This document shows, one piece after another, positions 1 through 5,646 of a DNA stretch of 8,278 bases. The notes beneath the pieces are model-generated. The model had not been told where the DNA came from and did not search any database. It saw only the letters and a list, made by a program, of their open reading frames with translations. The translations under genes and the position numbers were made by a program. Source of the stretch: Ilumatobacteraceae bacterium. GTDB taxonomy: Bacteria; Actinomycetota; Acidimicrobiia; Acidimicrobiales; Ilumatobacteraceae. Position 1 is the first letter of the stretch, and each line of letters opens with the position of its first letter. The DNA lies in NCBI GenBank assembly GCA_007117775.1, contig SKFX01000105.1, forward strand, positions 1 to 8,278. The letters are read 5' to 3'.

Positions 1-621
1 CCACAGTCCGAGCCATCGTCGAGGTCAACCGCCGATGCCTGTGCGCTGCGTTACGAGGTCCGTGCCGGTGACTACTGGATCCGTATCGCCGACGGCGCAG
101 GCATCCCGCTCGGCGACGTCTTGGCTGCGAATTCGGCGACCACCGATTCGGTGCTGCTGCCCGGCGACAGGGTGTGTCTGCCGGCAGGGGCCTCGATGCC
201 ATCACCGCCACCGACGACCACTGCAGCGCCGACGACCACCGCAGCGCCGCGTCCGGCCAGCCCAGCGCCGACGACTGCACCTGCGACCACTTCGCCCCCC
301 ACCACGTCACCGCGACCGACCGGCTCCAATGAGTCGCGCGAGCAGGTGCAGGCGATCATTCGAGAGATCTTCCCCGAAGACCAGCACGAGATGGCGCTGC
401 GGGTCGCTCAGCGTGAATCGAGCTATCGGCCTGGCGCCTACAACGGCCACTGCTGCTACGGGGTGTTCCAGATCCACTGGACTGCCCATCGCAGCTGGCT
501 GCGCAATCATGGCGTCACCGAACCGGCACATCTGCTCGACGCGCGGACCAATGTCCAGATGGCCTGGGTGCTGTATCAGCGCTCGGGCGGCTGGGGCCCG
601 TGGAGCCAGACCGCATACTGA
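1..621 (+). CDS. LysM and lysozyme-like cell-wall hydrolase, 5' truncated
   Basis: The reading frame is open from the first base to a TGA at 619-621, so the start and any signal peptide lie outside the window. Visible codons 17-62 form one LysM module (RYEVRAGDYWIRIADGAGIP, then an N-x-A-T-T segment and LLPGDRVCLP), a peptidoglycan- or chitin-binding fold; Cys14 and Cys59 flank it and could form a disulfide. Codons 64-109 are a Pro/Thr/Ala linker typical of exported proteins. Codons 110-206 resemble a transglycosylase/lysozyme-like domain: ALRVAQRESSY carries the likely catalytic Glu139, followed by GVFQIHW, the equivalent of the G-L-x-Q-I segment. A Cys-Cys pair at 151-152 precedes it. The inferred role is extracellular cleavage or remodelling of peptidoglycan glycan strands. 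The fold call is from motifs only, and the exact glycosidase subfamily is uncertain. An internal ATG at 184 or 320 is not a credible start because the LysM module lies upstream. Confidence 0.8.
   Translation, partial: PQSEPSSRSTADACALRYEVRAGDYWIRIADGAGIPLGDVLAANSATTDSVLLPGDRVCLPAGASMPSPPPTTTAAPTTTAAPRPASPAPTTAPATTSPPTTSPRPTGSNESREQVQAIIREIFPEDQHEMALRVAQRESSYRPGAYNGHCCYGVFQIHWTAHRSWLRNHGVTEPAHLLDARTNVQMAWVLYQRSGGWGPWSQTAY
211..246 (+). repeat. 18-bp tandem repeat in the Pro/Thr linker
   Basis: Two adjacent 18-bp units (211-228 and 229-246) differ at one base and encode P-T-T-T-A-A twice. More degenerate P/T/A repeats follow to about base 315. This is low-complexity linker coding sequence, probably prone to copy-number change, and not a mobile repeat. 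Confidence 0.7.
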
Positions 622-664
622 ACAGCCGCAGCCCGACGGGGTGCGCATCGGGGACTGTGAGACG

Positions 665-670
665 TAGACT
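665..670 (+). promoter_or_regulatory. possible -10 element for the tRNA gene
   Basis: TAGACT fits the actinobacterial TANNNT -10 pattern and lies 25 nt before the tRNA. The hexamer at 642-647 (TGCGCA) is only a weak -35 match. A promoter is expected in this 74-bp gap, but the exact site is a guess. Confidence 0.3.
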
Positions 671-695
671 TCTGCGAGTCGGTTTCGATCGACCA

Positions 696-768
696 GCGCC
701 CGTAGCTCAACGGATAGAGCATCTGACTACGGATCAGAAGGTTAGGGGTTCGAATCCCTTCGGGCGCG
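696..768 (+). tRNA. tRNA-Arg, anticodon ACG
   Basis: A complete 73-nt cloverleaf can be drawn by hand. The acceptor stem GCGCCCG (696-702) pairs perfectly with CGGGCGC (761-767), with G768 as discriminator. The D arm is GCTC...GAGC. The anticodon stem TCTGA/TCAGA encloses loop CTACGGA (727-733), with anticodon ACG at 729-731. The T arm AGGGG-TTCGAAT-CCCTT contains the GTTCGAAT signature and one G-T wobble pair. The CCA end is not encoded (the next bases are CTGG), so it must be added after transcription. An ACG anticodon reads CGN arginine codons after deamination of A34 to inosine by TadA. It lies alone between the LysM gene and a convergent hydrolase gene. Confidence 0.97.
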
Positions 769-792
769 CTGGCTGGATATCGGTCTCGCGTT

Positions 793-1602
793 TCACCGCT
801 CCAGCATCGCCTCCCGCACGACGGCGCGCATCGCCTCGATCGCCGAGCGACGCCCGTCGGGTTCGGCGGGGTCGAAGATCACCCGGGTGGCCCATGCGAT
901 CGCTTCATCGTGGTGGCGGTCGACGGTGAGACCCATCTCGACGAGGAGACCGTGGTCGGCTCCGGTCTTGACCGCCAATCGGCGGAGTCGATGGCCGGCG
1001 CGATCCAGATCGGCCGGGGTGTGTGCGAGGGGATCGACGCCGACGGCCTCGGCCCCGAGGGACAGGTCCACCCCGGTGTCGAGCCAGCCGAGCACCATCT
1101 GCGACACCGCAGCGTCGAACACCTCGCCACGGTGCAACATCGCCATGAGGTGGGCCAGTTCGGCAACGCTCGCCATCGAGCAGGACTCGGGGTGCTCACC
1201 GGGTATCCGGTCGTCGCGCACCTGATCGACCCAGCGCGTTGAGGCCAAGCCGATCTCATCGGCGGTCGAGTTGATCTCATCGAGGCCGAGGTGGTGCACG
1301 AGCACATTGGTGGCCAGATTGTCGCTCACCGATCCGATCAGCGCGCAGGCATCGATCACGCTGAGCAATCCGAGACCGAGGTGCTGCCAGAGTCCGGAAT
1401 CGGCGACGGGCGCAACGGCGCGTCGGTCGAGCACGGTGTCCGGGCCGAGCGAGCCCTCCACGATGCGCCGGGCCGCCTCGATGAGGATCAGCACCTTGGG
1501 TGCGCTGGCGGCCGGGCCGGCCTCGCCGGCGTCGTCGGAGGCAATGATGACTTCGCCGTCGCCAGAACCAGCGACGTCGACTACCGTGACGTCCAGACGC
1601 AT
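793..1602 (-). CDS. cytoplasmic beta-lactamase-fold serine hydrolase, Glu166 equivalent missing
   Basis: A 269-residue protein with the class A beta-lactamase / DD-peptidase motif order: S33-A-P-K36 (SxxK nucleophile motif), S93-D94-N95 (SDN) and K212-T213-G214 (KTG), at spacings normal for the Beta-lactamase2 family. The class A Omega-loop signature R-W-E166-x-x-L-N appears here as R123-W124-V125 and lacks the Glu and Asn that activate the deacylating water. No signal peptide or lipobox is present with the ATG at 1602; the frame stays open upstream to 1824, but that stretch lies inside the divergent amidohydrolase and reads as shadow sequence. So it is probably a cytoplasmic hydrolase or penicillin-recognising relative rather than a true beta-lactamase; the substrate is unknown. 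No clear Shine-Dalgarno precedes the ATG. It is divergent from the deacylase gene, 40 bp away, and convergent with the tRNA, with 24 bp between. Confidence 0.8.
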   Translation of the reverse strand: MRLDVTVVDVAGSGDGEVIIASDDAGEAGPAASAPKVLILIEAARRIVEGSLGPDTVLDRRAVAPVADSGLWQHLGLGLLSVIDACALIGSVSDNLATNVLVHHLGLDEINSTADEIGLASTRWVDQVRDDRIPGEHPESCSMASVAELAHLMAMLHRGEVFDAAVSQMVLGWLDTGVDLSLGAEAVGVDPLAHTPADLDRAGHRLRRLAVKTGADHGLLVEMGLTVDRHHDEAIAWATRVIFDPAEPDGRRSAIEAMRAVVREAMLER

Positions 1603-1630
1603 GGATGCATGGTGGCATGTGGCGTTGATG

Positions 1631-1636
1631 GGAGGA
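1631..1636 (+). promoter_or_regulatory. ribosome binding site fixing the deacylase start
   Basis: GGAGGA sits 6 nt upstream of GTG at 1643. The nearby in-frame ATG at 1628 overlaps this site and has no such sequence at a useful distance, so the GTG is preferred. Confidence 0.75.
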
Positions 1637-1642
1637 CGACAA

Positions 1643-3382
1643 GTGCATGATCTTGTGATCCGCGGCGGTGTGGTGGTCGACGGTACCGGTGCTGAGCGCC
1701 GTCGTGCCGATGTGGCCATCGACGCCGATCGCATCGTCGCCGTCGGCGACGACATCGGTGCCGGCCGCCACGAGATCGATGCCGATGGCCTCGTGGTGAC
1801 CCCCGGCTGGGTCGACCTGCACACCCACTACGACGGCCAGGCCACCTGGGATCCGGATCTCGCGCCGTCGTCGGTGAACGGTGTGACCTCGGTGGTGCTC
1901 GGCAACTGCGGAGTCGGGTTTGCGCCGGTGGCACCGGATCGGCATCACTGGCTGATCGAATTGCTTGAGGGGGTCGAGGACATCCCGGGCACCGCGTTGG
2001 CCGAGGGGATGACCTGGGGATGGGAGACCTTCCCCGAGTATCTGGATGTGCTCGATCGTCTCTCCTGGACGCTCGACATCGGCACGCAGTTGCCCCACGC
2101 GGCGCTGCGCACCTATGTGATGGGCGAACGCGGCGCCGATGTCGGTTCGGTGGCCAGCGCCGATGAGATCGAGACCATGTCGAAGCTGTGCGAGGAGGCG
2201 ATCCGTGCCGGTGCGCTGGGCTTCACGACATCGCGAACGTTCGTGCACCGGACCTCGCGCGGTGAGCAGATCGGCACCCTGCGCGCCAGCGCCGATGAGG
2301 TGCTCGGGATCGCAACCGCATTGCGACGCGCTGGCACCGGAGTGGTGCAGTTGATCTCCGACGCCTATCAGACCACCGATGCCGAACTGCTGGCGACCGA
2401 GACCGAACTGCTGGAACGCATCGCCTTGGAGGTCGGCAGACCATTGAGTTTCACCGTGCAGCAGAACGATGACACCCCGGACCGCTTCCGTGAACTGCTC
2501 AGCGCCATCGAGCGCTGGAATCTCGCCGGGGCCGATGTGAAGGCGCAGGTGGCCGTCCGTCCGATCGGGGTGTTGGTCGGCCTCGACGCATCACTGCATC
2601 CGTTCGCGTTCTGTCCGTCGTATCGCACCCTGCACGGCCTCGACCGTGATGAGCGTCTGGCGCGTCTGCGCGACCCGGAGCTGCGCCGTCGCCTCATCGA
2701 CGAACATCGCAGCGCTGACCTGACCGGATTCGTCGCGATCCTGCAGGGTGGGTTCGACCGCATGTATCCGCTCGAGGACCCGCCGAACTACGAACCGTCG
2801 GCGTCTGACTCCGTCGCCGGTCGTGCTGCGGCCGCCGGCATCGAGCCGGTCGAGTTGCTCTATGATCTGCTGTTCTCCGGCGACGGCCGCACGCTGTTGT
2901 ACATCCCGTTGATGAACTACGCCCGCGGCAACCTCGACGACCTGCATGAGATGATCACGTCACCGCACGCGATGTTCGGGCTGTCCGATGCCGGTGCGCA
3001 CTGCAACACCATCAGCGACGGATCGTTCCCGACCACCGCCGTGGTGCACTGGACCCGTGACCGGACCCGTGGTGAGTTGCTGCGACTCGAAGATGTCGTG
3101 CACGGCCAAACTCAGCGCACCGCAGCTCATATCGGATGGCATGACCGCGGTGTCATCGCACCCGGGTACCTGGCGGATCTGAACGTCATCGATCTCGATG
3201 CGCTCGGCCTGCACCCACCGGAGTTGGTGGCAGATCTTCCCGCCGGTGGCACCCGGCTGATGCAGACCGCAAATGGATACCGGGCCACCATCAAGCGTGG
3301 CCGCATCAGCGTGCTCGATGGCGAGTTGACCGGCGAACGCCCGGGACGACTGCAGCGTGGGCCACAGCGTTTCGGTGCCTGA
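1643..3382 (+). CDS. amidohydrolase, N-acyl-D-amino-acid deacylase (D-aminoacylase) family
   Basis: 579 residues from GTG at 1643, the usual length for this family. The N-terminal beta-sandwich strand (HDLVIRGGVVVDGTG) leads into H60-T-H62-Y-D-G-Q, the HxH metal motif. G-N-C89-G-V-G-F-A-P follows, the cysteine that replaces carboxylysine as metal ligand in D-aminoacylases. Near the C-terminus lie S448-D449-A-G-A-H453, holding the catalytic Asp, and a closing beta-sandwich segment (GVIAPGYLADLNVIDLD). Family members remove the acyl group from N-acyl-D-amino acids, though many homologues have no tested substrate. The segments where characterised D-aminoacylases place two more zinc-binding histidines read GVVQLISD and LSFTVQQND, without His, so the second metal site may be absent. 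No signal peptide is seen, so it is probably cytoplasmic. The frame stays open upstream to 1271 but that is antisense to the divergent hydrolase. The family is firm; the substrate is not. Confidence 0.88.
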   Translation: MHDLVIRGGVVVDGTGAERRRADVAIDADRIVAVGDDIGAGRHEIDADGLVVTPGWVDLHTHYDGQATWDPDLAPSSVNGVTSVVLGNCGVGFAPVAPDRHHWLIELLEGVEDIPGTALAEGMTWGWETFPEYLDVLDRLSWTLDIGTQLPHAALRTYVMGERGADVGSVASADEIETMSKLCEEAIRAGALGFTTSRTFVHRTSRGEQIGTLRASADEVLGIATALRRAGTGVVQLISDAYQTTDAELLATETELLERIALEVGRPLSFTVQQNDDTPDRFRELLSAIERWNLAGADVKAQVAVRPIGVLVGLDASLHPFAFCPSYRTLHGLDRDERLARLRDPELRRRLIDEHRSADLTGFVAILQGGFDRMYPLEDPPNYEPSASDSVAGRAAAAGIEPVELLYDLLFSGDGRTLLYIPLMNYARGNLDDLHEMITSPHAMFGLSDAGAHCNTISDGSFPTTAVVHWTRDRTRGELLRLEDVVHGQTQRTAAHIGWHDRGVIAPGYLADLNVIDLDALGLHPPELVADLPAGGTRLMQTANGYRATIKRGRISVLDGELTGERPGRLQRGPQRFGA

Positions 3383-3441
3383 GGGGCCATTTGGCTGCAT
3401 TGTAAACGTCCAGCACAGAACATCGATCAGAGCAATTTTCT

Positions 3442-3454
3442 CGTTCAGAGAACG
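3442..3454. promoter_or_regulatory. 13-bp inverted repeat, candidate operator
   Basis: CGTTC-AGA-GAACG is a perfect dyad with 5-bp arms, overlapping a second dyad TTCTC-N5-GAGAA (3438-3452). It lies in the AT-richer stretch where the operon promoter is expected. The arms face opposite to an actinobacterial LexA box (GAAC-N4-GTTC), so it is not one. The binding protein is unknown. Confidence 0.35.
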
Positions 3455-3504
3455 CTCAGGGCGGTGTCAGTGGTGAATCAGTGCGTGGTTCTTTACTGAC
3501 TCCA

Positions 3505-3517
3505 TGCATGTCATGCA
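3505..3517. promoter_or_regulatory. 13-bp odd-length palindrome
   Basis: TGCATG-T-CATGCA is a perfect 6-1-6 palindrome. A 1-nt loop cannot form in RNA, so a dimeric protein-binding site on DNA is more likely than a hairpin, although a 4-bp stem with a 5-nt loop is possible. It abuts the 3519-3554 hairpin with one base between. Confidence 0.4.
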
Positions 3518-3518
3518 G

Positions 3519-3649
3519 CCGTCGATCAGAGTCCGTCCGGGGTCCGATCGACGGGGATTGGTGAGCTGCCGGGACGTTCCCCCTCAAGAGTGGACCGTCG
3601 AGTCCGGTGACGGACCCCGCGTCCCGGCAGCCACCGGTCCGATGAGGGG
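3519..3649 (+). ncRNA. candidate structured 5' leader RNA (unclassified)
   Basis: Hairpin A: CCGTCGATC (3519-3527) pairs perfectly with GATCGACGG (3546-3554) around an 18-nt loop. Hairpin B: GCTGCCGGGACG (3565-3576) pairs over 12 perfect base pairs with CGTCCCGGCAGC (3620-3631). Inside B, GTCCG/CGGAC (3602-3606/3611-3615) is capped by GTGA, a GNRA-type tetraloop. GGACCG (3592-3597), in the open part of B, is complementary to CGGTCC (3635-3640), just upstream of the Shine-Dalgarno at 3644-3649, so a pseudoknot could form next to the ribosome binding site. This layout suits a riboswitch or protein-binding leader controlling the acetyltransferase-like/regulator/kinase operon. It matches no riboswitch class I can recognise by eye. 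The pairings are observed; function and transcription are inferred. Confidence 0.45.
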
Positions 3650-3655
3650 ATCGCG

Positions 3656-4327
3656 ATGCGACCACTCGTGATCGTCGGGGCCGGCGCGTTCGCCCGTGAG
3701 ACCGCTGAACTGGTGCATGGGATCAACACGATCACCCCGGGTTGGAATCTTCTCGGTTTCCTGGACGATGACCAACGGCTCCACGGCCACGTCATCGACG
3801 GCCGTCGTGTCATCGGCGCATTGAGCTGGCTTGACCATCACCGTGGTGTCTCAGCGGTGGTATGCGTCGGAGCGCCGTCACGCAACGGTCATCGTCGGCC
3901 CACCATCGAGACGTTGAGCGTCGATGATGATTGGTTCGCAACCCTGGTTCATCCGACGGCGGTGGTGGCACATTCGAGTTCGATCGGTGTGGGCAGCGTC
4001 ATCGGCGCTGGAGCGGTGCTGACCGCCGATGTCGAACTCGGCCGCCATGTGGTGGTCATGCCCGGGGCGGTGCTCAGTGCGGGCACCCGTGTCGGCGACC
4101 GGTCGGTCATCGGTGTCGGAGCACGCGTCTCCAGCGGAGTGGAAGTCGGAGATGATGTCTACCTCGGCGCCGGGTGCACAGTACGCCAACAGATGTCGGT
4201 CGGAGACTCCTCGGTGGTCACCCTGGGATCGGTGGTCACCACCAGCGTCCCTCCGGGCCAGTTGTGGAGCGGCCATCCGGCCGGCTTCATCCGCCAGATC
4301 GTCCGCCCCAGCGAAGCGATCATCTGA
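3656..4327 (+). CDS. NeuD/PglD-like left-handed beta-helix acyltransferase homologue
   Basis: A 223-residue protein of normal length for NeuD/PglD sugar O-/N-acetyltransferases. Residues 1-95 form a Rossmann-like PglD_N domain with the nucleotide-binding start VIVGAGAFARETAEL (5-19). Residues 99-205 are hexapeptide repeats ([IV]-G-x-G-[AS]-V type) of a left-handed beta-helix, which trimerises in relatives and binds acetyl-CoA between subunits. In PglD the catalytic base lies in the coil reading about GAIVEHDC; the matching coil here reads GAVLSAGT (137-144), so the His is replaced by Ala142. The protein may use another residue, be inactive, or bind ligand only. The start ATG has GAGGGG 6 nt upstream. 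It is first in an operon; the response regulator starts 18 bp after its stop. No sugar-biosynthesis genes are nearby, which is odd for a NeuD homologue. The family is firm; the activity is uncertain. Confidence 0.82.
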   Translation: MRPLVIVGAGAFARETAELVHGINTITPGWNLLGFLDDDQRLHGHVIDGRRVIGALSWLDHHRGVSAVVCVGAPSRNGHRRPTIETLSVDDDWFATLVHPTAVVAHSSSIGVGSVIGAGAVLTADVELGRHVVVMPGAVLSAGTRVGDRSVIGVGARVSSGVEVGDDVYLGAGCTVRQQMSVGDSSVVTLGSVVTTSVPPGQLWSGHPAGFIRQIVRPSEAII

Positions 4328-4345
4328 AATGAACAGGAGCATGCC

Positions 4346-5014
4346 ATGGCTAAATCCAGCACGGTCACCGAAGTCGATCAACAGCGCGTCTTCGTAGTCG
4401 ACGACCACGAACTGGTACGTGAGGGGATCCGTTTCCTCCTCGACACCTCCGACAAGCTGAGGTACGCGGGTGAGGCCTCGACATTTGCCGATGCCATCGC
4501 CCGGGCGCCAGCGGTCAAGCCGGATCTGGCGCTGATCGATGTGCAGCTGCCCGATGGCAGCGGTATCGAAGTGTGCCGAGAGATCCGCTCGATCTTGCCC
4601 GACACCCGCTGTGTGATGTTGACCTCGTTCTCCGACGACGAAGCGATGATGGACGCGGTCATAGCCGGTGCGTCGGGGTTCATCATGAAACAGGCCCGCA
4701 GCCGCGAACTGCTTGAGGCCATCGAGCGTGTTGCCGATGGGGCGGTGCTATTGGACCCGGCTGCGGTGGAGCGCCAACGCCAAGTCATGCAGCGCGCGGC
4801 GCGATCTGATGACCACCGTCTCGAGACACTCACCGACCAGGAGCGTCGGATCCTCGAGCTCGTCGCCGATGGGTTGACCAACACCGAGATCGCCTCGGAG
4901 CTGTCGATCGCGCCGAAGACAGCGAAGAATGCGATCTCCTCGATCCTGCTGAAGTTGGGGATGACCCGGCGTGTCAACGCCGCGGTCTTCGCAGTCAGGA
5001 ACGGCTTGCGGTGA
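4346..5014 (+). CDS. NarL/FixJ-family response regulator, DevR/DosR-like
   Basis: 222 residues. The receiver domain (about 14-130) has the acidic pair D19-D20, phosphoacceptor D65 in ALIDVQLPDG, T93 and K115, so all active-site residues are intact. A LuxR-type helix-turn-helix follows (about 160-215): LTDQERRILELVADGLTNTEIASELSIAPKTAKN and onward. The K-T-x-K-N pattern matches the DNA-contacting Lys/Lys/Asn of Mycobacterium DosR (family knowledge), though DosR's K-T-V-K-N-Y is K-T-A-K-N-A here. It is thus probably a phosphorylation-dependent transcription factor. AGGAG (4335-4339) lies 6 nt before the ATG; the ATG at 4341 is out of frame. The stop overlaps the kinase start, a sign of translational coupling and a cognate pair. 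Its target genes cannot be read from the window, and no DosR box was found. Confidence 0.93.
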   Translation: MAKSSTVTEVDQQRVFVVDDHELVREGIRFLLDTSDKLRYAGEASTFADAIARAPAVKPDLALIDVQLPDGSGIEVCREIRSILPDTRCVMLTSFSDDEAMMDAVIAGASGFIMKQARSRELLEAIERVADGAVLLDPAAVERQRQVMQRAARSDDHRLETLTDQERRILELVADGLTNTEIASELSIAPKTAKNAISSILLKLGMTRRVNAAVFAVRNGLR

Positions 5015-5640
5015 GCGATCTGCGCGAAGAGCGCAAGGTGTACTGCGATCTGGCCGATGAGCGCGATCGCATCGCCCGTGACCTGCACGACCGCGTTGTC
5101 CAGAGGCTGTTCGTGGTGGGTCTGCGGATGGCCGATGCGGTCGAACGCCCTGATCTGCGCGACCGGGTCGTGGTGTTGCTCGAGGAGATCGATGAGTCGA
5201 TCGCCGAGCTGCGCAGCGCGATCTACCATCTCCAACGCCCCAACGGTCTCGACGATGTCCATCGCAGTCTGGAACGCATGGTCGAGGAGATCTCGCCGAT
5301 GCTCGGCCATCGCCCGGTGCTCGAACTCGACGGCCCGCTCGGCGACGTCGGTTCGGAGTTGATCACCGAGGCTGGGATCGTGGTGCGCGAGTTGCTGAAC
5401 AACGTGTTGAAACACGCCGGATGCAGCCATACCTGGGTTCGTGTCGCCGTCGACCGGGGGTGGCTGAACGTGATGGTGTCCGATGACGGCAACGGGGCGC
5501 GCACCCTGCATCCGGCACAGGGCGGCACCGGTCTCCGCAGCCTCGCTGAGCGCGCCCAGCGCAACGGTGGCCGATTCGATGTGGCGGCGCGTGCACCGCG
5601 GGGCACCGTGGTGCGTTGGGCGGTGCCGACCGACGGTTGA
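5011..5640 (+). CDS. sensor-less NarL/DevS-type histidine kinase core
   Basis: 209 residues from GTG at 5011, overlapping the regulator's stop (GTGA). The HisKA_3 dimerisation helix appears at once: ERDRIARDLHDRVVQRLF with phosphorylatable H26. D27 and Q31 form the H-D-x-x-x-Q motif linked to phosphatase activity in NarX-type kinases. The HATPase_c domain shows the N box E127-L-L-N-N131, the G1 box D159-G-N-G162 and the G2 box G172-T-G-L175. The helix closely resembles the one in mycobacterial DevS/DosT, but those carry two GAF domains ahead of it and here only about 17 residues precede it. There are no membrane segments, so it is a cytoplasmic kinase whose input must come from another protein. 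It is probably the partner of the preceding regulator. AGGA at 4997-5000 is a distant ribosome binding site, so coupling probably drives translation. Confidence 0.92.
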   Translation: MSDLREERKVYCDLADERDRIARDLHDRVVQRLFVVGLRMADAVERPDLRDRVVVLLEEIDESIAELRSAIYHLQRPNGLDDVHRSLERMVEEISPMLGHRPVLELDGPLGDVGSELITEAGIVVRELLNNVLKHAGCSHTWVRVAVDRGWLNVMVSDDGNGARTLHPAQGGTGLRSLAERAQRNGGRFDVAARAPRGTVVRWAVPTDG

Positions 5641-5646
5641 CGGTCC

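Larger units (their letters stand above)
3383..3655 (+). promoter_or_regulatory. 273-bp gap rich in inverted repeats; promoter and leader of the regulator operon
   Basis: No credible gene lies here. The first ~120 bp are more AT-rich than the surrounding genes and probably hold the promoter, but no confident -35/-10 pair is seen; TTTACT at 3492-3497 is the best weak -10. Inverted repeats run almost end to end: 3442-3454, 3475-3502 (7 of 8 pairs), 3505-3517, 3519-3554 and 3565-3631. The gap ends with GAGGGG (3644-3649), 6 nt before the ATG at 3656. No clear terminator for the deacylase gene was found. Confidence 0.6.

Noticed and set aside
696..768. tRNA-Arg as an integration (att) site for a mobile element
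   Set aside because: No integrase, no repeated tRNA 3' end and no accessory gene content is seen nearby.
1271..1642. N-terminal extension of the deacylase frame (124 extra residues)
   Set aside because: It is antisense to the beta-lactamase-like gene, has no domain and precedes the strong GGAGGA site and the family's normal start.
1603..1824. Upstream extension of the beta-lactamase-like gene (74 residues)
   Set aside because: It lies within the deacylase coding region, is rich in Ser/Arg/Pro as shadow frames are, and gives no signal peptide.
1277..2248. 323-residue antisense open frame over the deacylase gene
   Set aside because: High Arg/His/Gly composition without motifs; it overlaps two motif-supported genes.
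3519..3649. Known riboswitch classes (c-di-GMP-I, c-di-AMP/ydaO, cobalamin, TPP, fluoride, glycine)
   Set aside because: I looked for their conserved core strings by eye and found none. A covariance-model search would settle it.
3456..3665. 69-residue minus-strand open frame in the intergenic gap
   Set aside because: No ribosome binding site or domain; the inverted repeats explain the sequence better than a gene.
4378..5511. 377-residue antisense open frame across the regulator and kinase genes
   Set aside because: Low-complexity shadow of two well-supported genes on the other strand; no recognisable domain.
5641..5646. Bidirectional terminator between the convergent kinase and regulator genes
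   Set aside because: Only 6 bp separate the stops and I found no convincing hairpin with a T-run there.
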